From Amborella trichopoda (lineage: Eukaryota; Streptophyta; Magnoliopsida; Amborellales; Amborellaceae): DNA of 64,000 bases. The position numbers and the translations under genes were made by a program. Positions 12,001 to 23,700 of the stretch are shown piece after piece; within the stretch, counting starts at the first letter, position 1; each line of letters opens with the position of its first letter. The DNA lies in NCBI RefSeq assembly GCF_000471905.2, contig NW_006499705.1:4787866-4851865 (forward strand), in the 5' to 3' direction. A model generated the notes under the pieces. The model was not told the DNA's origin. It saw only the letters and a list, made by a program, of their open reading frames with translations, and did not search any database.

Positions 12001-15000
12001 TTGGAGAGAGAAAACAGAGAAAATAGTACATAACCAAGGAGACGGAAACACCAAAAAACAATGACTTGGAGACAAAAGGCTATAAATTGACAGGATATAG
12101 TAGTAAAAGAGCCTCAAATTACATATCGGAGGAGAGAGAGAGAGAGGGGTAGAGAGAATGTATGTGTGTTAGAGAGAGAGGTACAGAGAATGAATGTGTG
12201 ATAGAGAGAGAGAGTTCACGTACCGGGAAATTTATATGGGTGGAAGGACCCCAGTACTTGAGAGCTGCCAAATCATAGGCCTTAGCCGCCTTTTCTTCTT
12301 TGTCATATCCTCCTAATTTCATCAAAAACCATCAAAATCAGACTCAATGGAGATCCCAATAAAATCAACCAGCTATTGCAACCAATTCAAATTTAAAGTT
12401 GTGGAGAGAGAAAAGCCTGAGCTATATAGAGAGCTAGTGAGAAAAACAGGTTAGAGAGAGAGGAACAAGTTGTAGAGAGAGAAAAGATCAAGCTATCGAC
12501 ACCTAGAGAGAGAATGAACAGCTAATAATTGAAGTTGCAGAGAGAGGGATTTGAGCTATGGAGAGCTCGAGATAGGAAAGATGACGCAACCAATAGTAAA
12601 ATGAAGCATCATTAAAGAGAAGAAAAGTGGGGAAAAGAATAAAAGATCCACAACATTTGAAGAGGCACAAAGGGAAGAGAGAGACTCACCAAGATACACT
12701 TCATTTCAGCATCACAGAGCGAGCAAGAAACAAAACACGAGAAACACAACATTAGTCTTAATGAACCATGAAAAAATGAAACAAGGGTGTGGTTTGTATA
12801 AAGCTGTGGCCCTAAACAATCAAAGTAAGACGCACTTTTAATTAGTCGATAGAAGTCCTTTTTAGAACCGACAATCTTTATGTAGGTCCAAAACTTCACT
12901 TTCATCTCTAATAAATTTAAAGCTTCAAAAGTAGCTTTGAACCGTAGTTCATGCAGATCCATCAAAACTTCAAAATCTTGAAAATTGAGGGTCATGCATG
13001 ACAAGATGCACTATTCCCAAGACCTGATCTTTATTTTTTCTTATGTTTATGTATCTGAAAGTCCAAATTAACGGATTCGAGGGTTTTTGGGTTTCAAATC
13101 AACTTTTTCTAGTTGAATTTGAAAAAGTAGATTTTTTGAGGTGTGTCGTAATTTGATTGTTAAAAGCCTCGACCATATATAATTAAACCTGATTTTTTTT
13201 TTTTAACCTCGAATTTTGATTTTTTTTTTTTTTAAGCCTAGAATTTTGATTTTTTTTTTTTTTTTTTTTCATTAGTCCTCAACTTCCCTACTAATGGAAA
13301 AAAACAAAAAAAATCAAAATTTGGATTGACAGAAAGAAATTTCAACAAAAACAAATATAAAAAAAAGATCGGGTCGACTGAACTTGCAATGGTCGGTCAA
13401 CCCGATCTTCTTTTATATTTACAAGTTCGATATTTGATACGGAGTATTTTATATTTTACCTAAAGTTTAGTAAATTACTCTAAACTTTTTCCATAAATCA
13501 ATGAGGTATATTAGTCTTAATAGAAAATAAAATCGGGGCAGGTCGGTGGCCGACCGAACGAAATGGTGGGTTCGGAACTCGGATAGAACCATACAATCCT
13601 GTCTGATTAGGGCGATTCAGATTCGATTCAAATTGAATCGAATCTGAGTGTTTTTTGAGGAAAAGTTTCAAAGGGAATTTTCTCTTTCTAACCTTGTCTA
13701 CCCTTCCTGGTCTGGCCTTCCTTTCTACAGCTATTGTCCCATAGATGAGCTTCGTATCTCCCGGTCCAACGATGCCTGTACCCAACAACAAAACACAATA
13801 AACAATCTGCACCTAACAGTACAATCAATAAACTAGAGAGAGAAGACGTTATAAAGGCAAGGTGTTTTAGAGTAAGAGAGACGCAGCCTGAGAGACATTG
13901 CAAGGGAAAGTGTTTTAATTAAGAGTGAGAGACGTAGAGAGAGAAGACTTTCGAAATCGATAACATTGTTTGCATAAAATAATAGACAACATTAGAAAGG
14001 AGAAAACTCTAGAGAGGGAGGAGAGGAACGACACCTGGTAACCCCACGATACTGTGAAGTCCTCTGACCAAAGGTCTCAATGGATTTCCTTGGAACTGGC
14101 TCTTTAGTGAGAGCTTTTCCATGGCCCCGCTTCCTTGCATTATCAGAGGGAACACAAACTATGGCAGCAGATTGAGGCAAACTCACTGAGGTAGACTGAG
14201 AACCAGAGCTCATAGAGAGAGAAAGCGCCTGAAAATCTCCATTTGAGGCCACAATTTGGCCCGCTTTCTCGGAACCATCATGCACCAATCTCTTATCACT
14301 TGGTGCGATTGGGTTTTGCCTCAGCCATGACTTCAAACCGGAGATTCCCGGCCCCGAACCAATTGCGTGGCTCATGGAGCCCGCATTTTCTAAGGCCATG
14401 TTATAAAGATGTGGGTTTTGGAGATGGCTCGGAATAAAGGTTTCCGGCTGATCGAAACGACGGATCAATGATGAAGTTAGGGCCTGCGCCTCCTCGCTTT
14501 CTCTCTCTCTAGAACTGGTGCTGCTCTGGAGAAAGCTCGGGATATTTACATTGATGCCAGCCGTAGACGGGTGATCGCGGTCGAAATCCAACGCCTGATG
14601 GTGGCCGCGCTGATAGTAGACGGGATCAAATGGCGGGGGGTGCGCAGTGGCGCCAAGGAAATCTTCGAGCTTCGGATTTTCTCTCTCTACATTGTTGTTG
14701 GTGAATTCGGAGGTGGATATGAGGCGTGAGGATTGAAGGCCCGGAGCTTGATGGGTTCGTGATAAATCCATGTGTTTCAGCCTCCAATCTTCACACACAC
14801 AGGACCAAATTCAAGGAGAGTAAGAGAGAGAGAGAGAGAAGAATGCCTATAGCTCAACTAGAGAGAGAAACCCCAAGAAGACAATGAAAACAATGATGAG
14901 AATAAGATAGAAACAATAAAAGAGTGGAGAGATCGAAATTTAATGATTCACACAAAAGGACTAGCAAAAACAGAAATAGAGAGAGAGAGAGAGAACCAAG

Positions 15001-15413
15001 TAAAATGATCAAATGCAACTGGAAAACTGTAAAAAGTGCTCGAGAAATAGAAAGAGAAGCACGGAAATAACCATTAATCTGTTTATACAAATCCCCAATA
15101 GTTTCTCTTTTAATTTTCAACCCATTCATGAGGGAGAAACGCTATAAGAATAAAATATATAAAAGATTTATTATGAGGAGTGAAACTTATTAAGTTCACT
15201 AATCCAACCCATGAAGACTGACATAGAAAATTTGGAAAAAAAAATAAAACTGAGAAATTACATCTCAATTAAACTGAATCGATAGACACTCTTACGGATA
15301 ATACCCCCAAGAACAAATGAGAAAAGGCAAATTTTTCTCTCTCATCGGAGCATATAGCAAAAAAACAAAGGCTAGAGTATGAAACCTCCGCTAGATATAC
15401 CCAGAAACAATTG

Positions 15414-15451
<38 letters not shown>

Positions 15452-15471
15452 NNNNNNNNNNNNNNNNNNNN

Positions 15472-15502
<31 letters not shown>

Positions 15503-15899
15503 GACATGCCCATAAGCCATTATCTCTCTCTCTCATCAAAACAAGGCAAAATAAAAAGGAAAAACAGTTAGGCAGGTGACACACCGAATCCAAGGTTTAT
15601 GCCTTAAAAAAATTGAGCACAATAAACAGTGGGGTAGGGTTTGTTAAAGGGAGTGCACCTGATGAGTGAGAGCGTCTGAGAACCTCCATAATGCACAGAG
15701 ACCCATCTGAGCGCAAAGGCATGTGAGATGATGAGAAATGTGTTGTTGTTTTGTTCATTTCATCGAAGCTTTGATGCTGGTTTTCTGAGTTTTCTCCTCC
15801 ATGAAATGCTGTGAAGTTTGTGGGGCTGCTTGGGTTGTTGGCCCCTCCTCCATCTATGTTGAGGTGAGGAGAGAGAGAGAAACCAAGCCAATTATTCAT
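9068..15899 (-). CDS. ANT: AINTEGUMENTA-type AP2 transcription factor, 9 exons
   Basis: Exons in transcript order: 15899-15659, 14788-14035, 13775-13693, 12698-12690, 12312-12224, 11573-11500, 11326-11276, 10680-10604, 9684-9068. All introns are GT-AG and the 1995 nt stay in frame (664 aa). The start [12 protein letters not shown] matches the family; an in-frame ATG lies 27 nt upstream (15926). Seen in order: N-terminal [41 protein letters not shown], then AP2 repeat R1 (about 325-392: [19 protein letters not shown], with the ten-residue insert [10 protein letters not shown] typical of R1), linker with [14 protein letters not shown], and R2 (about 428-485: [39 protein letters not shown]). The second-repeat flank [13 protein letters not shown] and the end PMFALWND point to ANT rather than PLT/BBM. 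Known role: nuclear DNA-binding activator of organ initiation and growth. The locus is saturated with GA/CT tracts and intron 1 holds an assembly gap. Confidence 0.95.
9736..9946. mobile_element. Truncated copies of the GGGTCGGGT element in ANT intron 8
   Basis: Stretches such as GACCCGGATCTGAACC and GGTTGGGTCCGGCCGAACCC, separated by two copies of a 25-bp unit starting AGAGGTTTTCACTTTGAG (9799 and 9916, spacing 117). Confidence 0.6.
9955..10556. mobile_element. hAT-type MITE of the same family in ANT intron 8
   Basis: Starts CAGGGGTGGCAAC and ends TTGCCACCCCTA, with near-duplications TTAGAGAG (9947-9954) and CTAGAGAG (10557-10564). The duplication is weak evidence because AGAGAG is everywhere here. 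The right end is triplicated with its flank. A truncated relative occupies 9736-9946. Confidence 0.7.
12690..12698 (-). other. ANT: 9-nt microexon of the ANT gene (VYL in AP2 repeat 1)
   Basis: The minus strand reads AAG, then TGTATCTTG, then GTGAGT: an acceptor, nine bases and a strong donor. With one base carried from the exon ending at 13693 and two from the exon starting at 12312 it encodes Val-Tyr-Leu-Gly, exactly the residues needed between KGRQ and GYDKEE. A 9-nt exon at this place is known in AP2/ANT genes. ORF-based gene callers would miss it. Confidence 0.93.
12785..13190. mobile_element. Family B MITE, copy 2, in ANT intron 3
   Basis: Begins GGGTGTGGTTTGTATAAAGC and CCCTAAACAATCAAAG; the right side ends with the complement AATTTGATTGTTAAAAGCC. 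Lies about 90 bases from the 9-nt microexon. T-rich tracts follow to 13270. Confidence 0.68.
15415..15501. repeat. (CT)n microsatellite in ANT intron 1, interrupted by a gap
   Basis: CT runs on both sides of 20 N (15452-15471); in the ANT transcript this is a long GA run. The true length is unknown. Confidence 0.9.
15452..15471. other. Assembly gap (20 N) in ANT intron 1
   Basis: Twenty N inside a CT microsatellite; a fixed-size placeholder. Confidence 0.99.
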
Positions 15900-17085
15900 T
15901 TTCTCTCTCTTCTCTTTGCACCACACTCTAGGAGAATCTCTCTACACTACCCTCAAGAAAGAAACTCCACTCTCTCTCTGCACTACACTCACGGCAAAAA
16001 AACCCCACTCTCTAGACCTCCCTCCCTCTCTCTCTACACTGCACTGACCAACTCTCTCTCTATCTAAAAAAACTCTAGTTTTTAAACTTTCTATTCTCTG
16101 CAGTGCTCTCTAAACCCTATAGAACACACTATTCTCACTCTAAACTACTTGCTCCCCTCTATATAACTCCATAAACACTTTCTTGATACTGTAAAATTAA
16201 TAGCTCCTCTCTCTGTCTACACCATAAATAAGCACTAGGAGGATCACTCTTTTTCTCTCTACAACTTCTTTAGCTATCTCTACAGTGCTTTGCCCCTCTC
16301 ACTGCCCTAAAACACCATAAACTCCTTGTTATTCTAAACTTGTAGCTTCTCTCTCTACACCGTAATAAGAAACTAGAAGGAACTCTCTCCTTCTCTCTTA
16401 ATAAAAATTCCTATTTAAAACTCTTGTACTTTCTCCTATGCTTCTCTATACTCTTACACCTTAAAGCAGTCTCTCTCTCTCCACCCCAACAAAAACACCA
16501 CAATAAAAATCTAGAAATCTCTCTCTATACTACAATAGAGAAACTTCTGTTTACTTTACTCTATTGTTTCTCTCTCCTCGGGTTTCAAACTTGAGAGGGT
16601 TTCTCAATAATTGAAGGCTCGAGCAGTGTCGACTGTGATGCTCTCTCTCTCTCTCTAAAATGCTTCACAGTATTCAACGCGCCATCCGAGTCTGAAAATG
16701 GAATCCCCTTAACTCTTACTTCATGATTTTCATCAAACCAACGCCTTTTCCTTCAAGGGTGAGCCCTCGGTTTTCGATCCCATGTTTCTCTCTCTTCTCA
16801 TCAACTCTCATCATTGAAGAAGCAGAATGAACCCATTATGTGTTTCTCCCACTTTCTCTCTCTACCCAGAAATCCAAGTCCTGTGTCTCTCACGTTGGGG
16901 GCCGTTAGAGAGATAAAATGGAAAAAGCAAATAAAGAAGCTCCAAATTCGAAACACCCCACAACCTCTTTTCCCCTTCTCTCTCTTCACTTTCTCTCTCT
17001 AAAATCTCTCTCTTCCCCCCCCCCTGCAGACTGCAACGAAACCGCCTCTTGGAAAACCAAACCCCAACAGGGGTTTATAGGCTTT
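15900..17085 (-). promoter_or_regulatory. Probable ANT 5' leader and promoter, GA-rich in transcript sense
   Basis: From the ANT start codon outwards the plus strand is full of CTCTCT tracts (for example 15902-15910, 16021-16062, 16638-16658, 16975-17010), which are GA tracts in the ANT sense. On the minus strand a TATAAA lies at 17079-17074 inside CCTATAAACCCC, and is a candidate core promoter. That would imply a leader of about 1.1 kb or an intron in the leader. GA tracts are bound by plant BPC (GAGA-binding) proteins, which repress or recruit Polycomb at developmental genes; their use here is inference. No convincing ORF lies in this stretch. Confidence 0.4.
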
Positions 17086-18119
17086 CCAATACCGAGAATG
17101 CCCTGGCCATATGATCTAATATCAAAGGTAACCTCGTGATATGATTTAAGCATAAGAGGGTTCCAGAGTTAAAGCCTCTATCACTAGCTCCCAAATGACC
17201 AAAGTAACCTCAACTAGTCACAACGGATGAAAAAAATATCCCCACTTTTTTGTGCGTTTTACAAAAGGAAAATATTTTGATAGGCCTACACCCCACCCAA
17301 AATACGCAAAGACTCACTTCAAAACTACTTCGAATTACAATTCTAGTGCTCGAAAACCTTGAAATGGATTATCTCGGTCTTGATGGTTATCGTTGTAAAA
17401 AATATTAGGATTGTAAATTCTAAAAATAATATATATTGTAAATTCTGCCTTAAAAATAAGTTTCCAACAATCCACAAGATTCGTACTACTTTTTTAGCTT
17501 GAAATTTTGTAGTAAGTGTTGACCCATCATTGAGATTTCTCGTGCCCATAGTGACTTTGGGACGATGACTCGAGATGAGACTTTACTTCATTTTATTTAA
17601 AAGCATGTGCCTTATAGAAACCGAATCCCTTACAAAATGAAAAGCTTATATAATGTTGTAACCTTATACCGTGGAAGTAAGGTGCTGCTCAAAAATCCAG
17701 TAGAAATTAGTGATGAAGTTGAAAAACCTTCTAATTGATTGTCTCGATTTTGAGATTCATGTATATAAAGAGAGAAAAATGAACTTCAAGTCTAAAAAGT
17801 GATGCATGTTATAATAAGTTGTCTGAACTATCAATTTTTAATATTTGCAAGTGTTTATGGATCTTTTCAATCTACTCTGTTTTTTAAATTTTAAATTTCA
17901 TAATTACGACTGAACATACATGTTCAAGCCATCGTAAGGTTCCTGGAACTATTTCTTCCAACAAAATTTAGAGGCATGTTGTACTTGTATAGTCTGAGGT
18001 GGGCACCTTATAGAAACCTCACATCAAGTTCTTGATGTTTGTCGAAGCATCCAGACCCTCTAGATGGTTACCCCTTGAGAGAAATGGTGGAAACCTAACT
18101 TTGATGGGAGAGGGAGATA

Positions 18120-18475
18120 TGATAGACAAAATACATGTTAGGGTGACATGTTGCAAGACAACAATGGAGTAGTACTACGGTTTTTACCAGGGCCGATTGT
18201 ACCCATTAACTGCAAATGAGTCTAAGCTTTGGGCGCTAAAATCTGGGGTGGTTAGACTGAATGCTCACTATTTTAGGATAATCATTGAAGGAGATTTATC
18301 CAATGTTCTTGTGTGATGTAAGGCGCCTGAGAAAACTCCATGGGCCTCGAACTCACTTATGGATGAGATTTTACATACCCTTCAAAAGAGAGAAGTGCAA
18401 TTCAATCGCATAAATATGGAACAAAATGGATATGTTGATGCGCCAGCAAAAGAAGCCACTTCTTTAGGGATCTAA
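18120..18475 (+). pseudogene. RNase H domain remnant of a plant LINE
   Basis: Plus-strand pieces GVVLRFLPGPI, FRIIIEGDLSNVLV, WASNSLMDEILHTLQKREVQ and MEQNGYVDAPAKEATSLGI match the order of the RNase H domain found at the C terminus of plant LINEs (IIEGDS...SL.DEI......REQN..AD.LAK.G). Stops and frame changes interrupt it. Confidence 0.75.
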
Positions 18476-19689
18476 GCATACCATTTTGGTTTTTCCTTTT
18501 CTTCCTCTTCTTTCCTCGATCCCCTTTCTATTCTATTCTATCATTTTTTTTTCTTTTTTTTTTTTCTGTGATTCACAGCTCTTTTGTTATATTTTTCGTA
18601 TTTTAAATGAAAACTAGCTAACAATCGAAATAAGATAATTGTGATTGTCAATTACAATGGATGAAAAAATGAATAAACCAAAGGGAACAACTTGGTAAGC
18701 CACCTAACGAAAAAAGTATGGATTAGATTACTCCGATTAAATTTGACTAGATAGGTGGGTTTGAAATTTTGAGAGCATATACGCCTAGCTTAACCACTCA
18801 AAAAAATAGTATGATAAAAAAAAAATGGGCAAAATGTGTCTCCCATCAATGTTGAATATTAGCACTTACGATCTGAATCCCAATGTGTGGTTCAAAAAGG
18901 TTCGTAAGCTATACTGGCCTTTAGGTTTAGGCGGCTCATAATCATTATCCAAAGAAAAACCTTAAAGAGACTCGGCCTCTATATTTAAAATTTTCATAAA
19001 ATTTTTAGTCACTGAGAAAAACTGTTGTTTACTTGTTCCAACGTCAACTACCAAAACATTTTGCATCTCGGTGCCTATCTCATTTGTTTCTTACAGGTTC
19101 CATCATTGACTATCTGTAACCCATAAAACACGAATGGTCCAATCTCACTACAGTTAGTATTTGTCTTAATCTTTGCAAATTCTTAGAGCATTTTTAGTTT
19201 ACCATGTCATAAGATATCGTCTAATATTGTGCCACCTATTTAGGGTGTGAATCATGAATCATAATATGTCCGTTTACTTTATGATCGATCGTATCGTCAG
19301 TCAGATCAAAAGTCATCGCATCTCTTCTCACTATAATGTTTTGGGCTTTCTCATTATCATTTAAAATATTTCATTTGAACCAAATAATCACTTTTAATTG
19401 ATGTTATTATGGATCGATATTGCACATCATCATACTATTTAAGTATGTTCCTCTAATTTTATTGCGTATTGAAACTACCACTAATGTCTCAAATTATATT
19501 TAGTTTTGATCTTATGTACATAACATGGAAGCGCACGTGTTATATTTATAGTTGATACATCAAGGGCACAATATTCGTGTCTAATACTTTAAATATGTAA
19601 ACATTTCATATTAATATGTACTTATGAAATATCACTATCAAAAATACTTAATATCACTAAAATCCTACCTCCCCTTTATCCAAAATAAT

Positions 19690-19775
19690 GTATCGAGTCT
19701 GGACACGACAAACATCGATCACTCAAAGTCAATGTCTCGAGTCTGGACACGATAAACATCAATCACTCAAAGTCT
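19690..19775. repeat. 44-bp repeat, two copies
   Basis: CGAGTCTGGACACGACAAAC followed by ATCACTCAAAGTC recurs 44 bases later with few changes. Confidence 0.85.
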
Positions 19776-20667
19776 CTTTAGCTAAATTTCAAAAAATTAA
19801 GGTCTTTATGGGAATAATAAATACCAAGATTATATTTTAAGAAAGGACCTTTGATAATCTTGATATTTTTTTAAGAAAATGCACAATAATTTTAAGTTCA
19901 TTATTTGGTCCAAGTATATAAAAGGAAGGCTTGATCTTGTAAAACTTCAACTCCCCAAAGGGTAATTTCGGACATTTTCGTCATTCAAAGCTTTAAAGTT
20001 TGGGCCTTTGAAGCTTCGAGTTTGAGCTTTCAAACTTTTTATTAACATTTCAAAAAAAAAAACATAAACAGTCATTTTGCAGGCATCATGCCCGAGGCAG
20101 AAGAAGGAAAGTGACGGCTTGTGGGTGCAGGAACAAAACTGGAGAGAGAAATTAGATAAAGGGCGAGAAACAACGGACAGAAAACAAAGGTCGAGAGAGG
20201 AGAGAGTGATAGAGAGAGAAACCATAGAACAAAAGAACACAGAAGAGAGGGACAGGAGAGACGGAGTGTGATCTAGAGAGAGAAAGGATCGGACAGGTCT
20301 CCTAAACTACTACAACCCCTGGTGCTCCCTTAAACTTGACATGGCTTTGGTCCATCGGGATTAATGCTTGAAATAGAAAAGAAATCAAAAGTTTCCATTA
20401 GTTTAGAGATCCCATTCTAAATGTTGATGATTTTAGTAATCCACCCAGAAGATAAGGTGACAGCGTTATGACTGAACTAGGCTCACTTTTTGACCGTAAG
20501 GTTCCCCTTGTCCTATGCCATATAACCACTTATTTAGTATATCGAATTCGACAAACAGACTCAGAATCGGTTTGAAAGAATTTTTTATCATTGATGCTTT
20601 TGAACCGAGGGATTTCTCGAGGCTTGTCCACAACTGAGTCCTTAAATACAATAGCTGGGTTCACTGT

Positions 20668-20934
20668 TAGAGGTGGCAACCTGGATCCAAAAATACAATA
20701 TGGGACCGACCCAACCCAAAATTAAAATATGTACGTATTTATATATATATATATATATATGAGACCTGAAAAATATTATTGGATTCGAACTTGGATCTGG
20801 ACCCGAATAGTTGTCAGATCTAAAATTTGGACTCAGATCCAACCTGTCGGATCCAATTTTTTAACCCATACCTGGACCTGGATCGGGTTTACCTCTTGGG
20901 TCCCCCATCCGGTCCAAGTCCATTGCCACCCCTA
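20668..20934. mobile_element. hAT-type MITE of the GGGTCGGGT family
   Basis: Inverted ends TAGAGGTGGCAAC and ATTGCCACCCCTA. Flanking octamers TTCACTGT and TTCAATCA match at five of eight positions, so the duplication is decayed or the limits are slightly off. A TATATA run lies at 20739-20760. Confidence 0.65.
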
Positions 20935-21348
20935 TTCAATCATATTGGCTAAGTGGACATGATATGGCCCAAATTGAATATATTTAAAAATATATGATAT
21001 TTATATGTCATTTCAGTTATATGGTTTTAAATGGGTGGGTAACGTACAACAAAGACTCGGTACAACACCCCTTCAGAGATGCAAGTTAGTTTAAAATAGA
21101 ATGCTCAAAAGGGCAATATATAGATGGGAGTAATGGGAAAGGATCCAATGACTTATGGTTTCATTGATAGCATGACCTTTAATATAATAGAATAGCATAA
21201 TAGGATTATGTAGCCAAACTCAATTAGTTATGATGATGATGGTCATCAGATGAATCATGTACATATGTATGTCTTATTGATTAGTATGTGAATATCTTGC
21301 ACGGGGTGCCATCAAAGGCGAGTTTTCTATGTTACATCGTGCATGCCG

Positions 21349-21640
21349 AATGATTCGTGGCATGTATACCTGTAGGAACGTTTCGTGCATGTTTTGCTTG
21401 GTGCATCATGAATACCTAACGGTTCCTGGCATGCATGCTATACGTAGGTTTCATGCATTCGATGATAGTGAATAAGAGAGGGGCAATGAAGAGTCAGATC
21501 ACTAAATACTGTATGGCTCATGCATGTATGCATGCATCCATGCAACATATGCATGCATCTATATAACATATGCATGTGTCCATGTATTATTTTTTTAGTA
21601 GAATAATTTTTTTTGTTATAGTTTTGTATCATGCATTGGA
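21349..21640. promoter_or_regulatory. Cluster of RY (CATGCA) motifs
   Basis: At least ten CATGCA or TGCATG cores in about 300 bases, several overlapping as CATGCATG. The first part also looks like two degenerate copies of an 85-bp unit. RY motifs are bound by B3 factors (ABI3, FUS3, LEC2). Whether this is a regulatory element or just a repeat is not decidable here. Confidence 0.45.
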
Positions 21641-22259
21641 TTATCACTTTTTGTTATCTTGATGCATCGAGACAGGATTTTTTGTATTTCAAGCAATCTT
21701 AAAATTCCTAGTAAGCGCGAGTCATAAGCATGCTAACTATGTTAACATACTGCCCAAAAAAGAAATTGGGTCGGGATTGATGTGAGCGCCCGTCAAAAGC
21801 ATAAATAATAATCTGATCTTTAAAAATGAAAAACTGAAAAAATATTAAGAAATAAAATAGGACTAGCATGGTGATTAAGCTAATCTGGGCAAATCTATCA
21901 AGATCATATTGGTTTCGGTTCAACTGAATCGGTTCCTACCAATTTTCTATTTGGATAGGCAAATCCACAAATTTTGAATGATTGATTTTAAGGGTATTGT
22001 TTTGTTTGTCTCAATAAAATTTATTTTAGACAGAGGAGGAGAATATATAAAAAATTCAAAATCATATTGGTTTCCGTTCAACTAATACCAGAGTTTTGTC
22101 TCAATGAAATTTATTTTTACAGAGAGGAAGAGAATATATAGCTTTTGTACTTGTAAGACAGTGGCAGCAATGAGGGGAGCAGTATATGCAGTCTAATGCA
22201 TGGATTAGATTTTCGTGGCTTTATGTCTCTTTCTCTGTCTACATTTTAGTTGTTCTTCT

Positions 22260-23700
22260 TCTCTCTCTCTTAATTTTCTTGTACGAGAAGAGAGGGGAAT
22301 TGTTGCTTAGCATTTTTTATAAAAAATGTACCTTAAAATAGTTAGAGAGAGAGTAGGGGACCGCTGTATGATGGGGATTGTAGTGTTCCTCTTTTTTCAT
22401 TGGAAGGCAGCGTTCCCTGGAGGGGAGCACGATAATGCAAGGTGCGGCCATTTGCTTTATTCTGGTTAGAGTTTAGAGAGAGAAAGAGATTCTGTATGAT
22501 TTTTTTAGCGAGAAAAAATCCTATAATTATGATTTATTTTTAGTGAGAGAGAGAAATCCTAAAATACCAACCAGAAAAAGAGAGGAATTCTATAATTATG
22601 CATGGCATTGAGAGAGACTATGGTGCAGTTTTAGGGCCTTGGGCAAGAGAGATGCATACTATAATTGTTCATTTCCTTAGAGGGAGATGGAGAGTTTTAA
22701 GCAAGTTAGAGGGGTATCCATCTATAGCTTTGAAATAGTAAAGGAGAGAGAATAAATTTTGAGCACTTGGGGTGTAGAGAGAGAGAATTGCCTGTGAATT
22801 GGGAAGAGAGAGAGAGAGAGAGCTGTGTTTGAAAAGACTCGAGTTTTTTTCTCTGAGAAGCAGAGCCAGGAGGGGAAGAAAGGGAGCAAGAGGGGGGGGA
22901 ACGTAGGATCCAAGAGTTAGAGAGAGAAAGAGGTGATATCCACAGATTTAGAGAGAGAAAACGTATAGTTTTAGAGAGAGAAACGTATAGTTTTAGAGAG
23001 AGAAAGGCGTGTGCACGAAAAAACCAAGGGGATCAGATGATAGAAGGAGAGGAGAGCGAAAGAGAAGGCTTCGGCACAGAAGAGAGAGAAAGAGAGGTGA
23101 CCTGTAGGCCAGAGATTTAGTAGAGAGAGAGAGAGAGGTGTCCTATAGGACAAAGATCAGAAGGTAGGACGGAGGACTTTTTGAGGCTAGTGAATAGAGG
23201 AGATTGAAAAGAATCTAGTGTCTAGGGCAGGCTCGAGGGGCTGAAGAGAGAGAAGACTGAGGAGGTGATTTTTATTTAGAGAGAGAAAGGGGTGAAAATT
23301 GTAGAGAGAGAGAGAGAAGGAGATATGGAGCAGGCGAGCTGGATTCTATGGGCACAGTGCACGAAGCAAGGAAGGGGTAGTGGTCAATCGATGGTATTAA
23401 TCAGGGAAGCGTACTTGTGGGTTGCATTAATTTGTCATCCATGTCCTATCACACTTTGCCTGCCTGCTAAGATCGATCAACTCACCTCCTCTCTCTCTCT
23501 TCACTCTCTCTCTCTCTATATCCTGTCATGTATGACACATGAAAAAAAGGAAAAGATTTATGCGTTTCTTTTGCAACTTTGATCAAAAAGCAAGCAAACT
23601 TCTATAAAGATTAGGAAAAGAATGAATAAAAGGGAATAATCTTCTTCCCCGACATATAACCTTTAGATATTCTAGAGAGAGAGAGAGGATCTAGGAGCCC
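22260..23700. repeat. Intergenic GA-rich district
   Basis: Dozens of short GAGAGAGA tracts on the plus strand (for example 22773-22786, 22806-22822, 22916-23003, 23121-23136, 23278-23315), switching to CT near 23490-23515. No supported ORF: the frame at 23292-23582 starts inside the repeat and shows no motif. Confidence 0.7.

Larger units (their letters stand above)
17150..20667. other. Intergenic, no host gene seen
   Basis: Holds the LINE RNase H remnant (18120-18475) and the 44-bp repeat (19690-19775). A purine-rich GAGAGA block lies at 20140-20285. Otherwise nothing recognisable. Confidence 0.55.

Noticed and set aside
13992-14034. Extension of ANT exon 2 beyond GVTR into the following sequence
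   Set aside because: A donor GTGTCG at 14034 gives perfect continuity with [12 protein letters not shown] at 13775; the read-through sequence has no homology.
9068-15899. Assignment of the AP2 gene to BABY BOOM/PLETHORA
   Set aside because: [17 protein letters not shown] and the end PMFALWND favour ANT, although the N-terminal [11 protein letters not shown] and SGLKSWLRQ are shared more widely.
23292-23582. 96-codon plus-strand frame in the GA-rich district
   Set aside because: No recognisable motif, starts within a GA tract and has no splice or promoter support.
22140-23600. Possible microRNA precursor or non-coding RNA in the GA-rich district
   Set aside because: I found none of the conserved plant microRNA sequences I checked by eye, and no matching arm pair.
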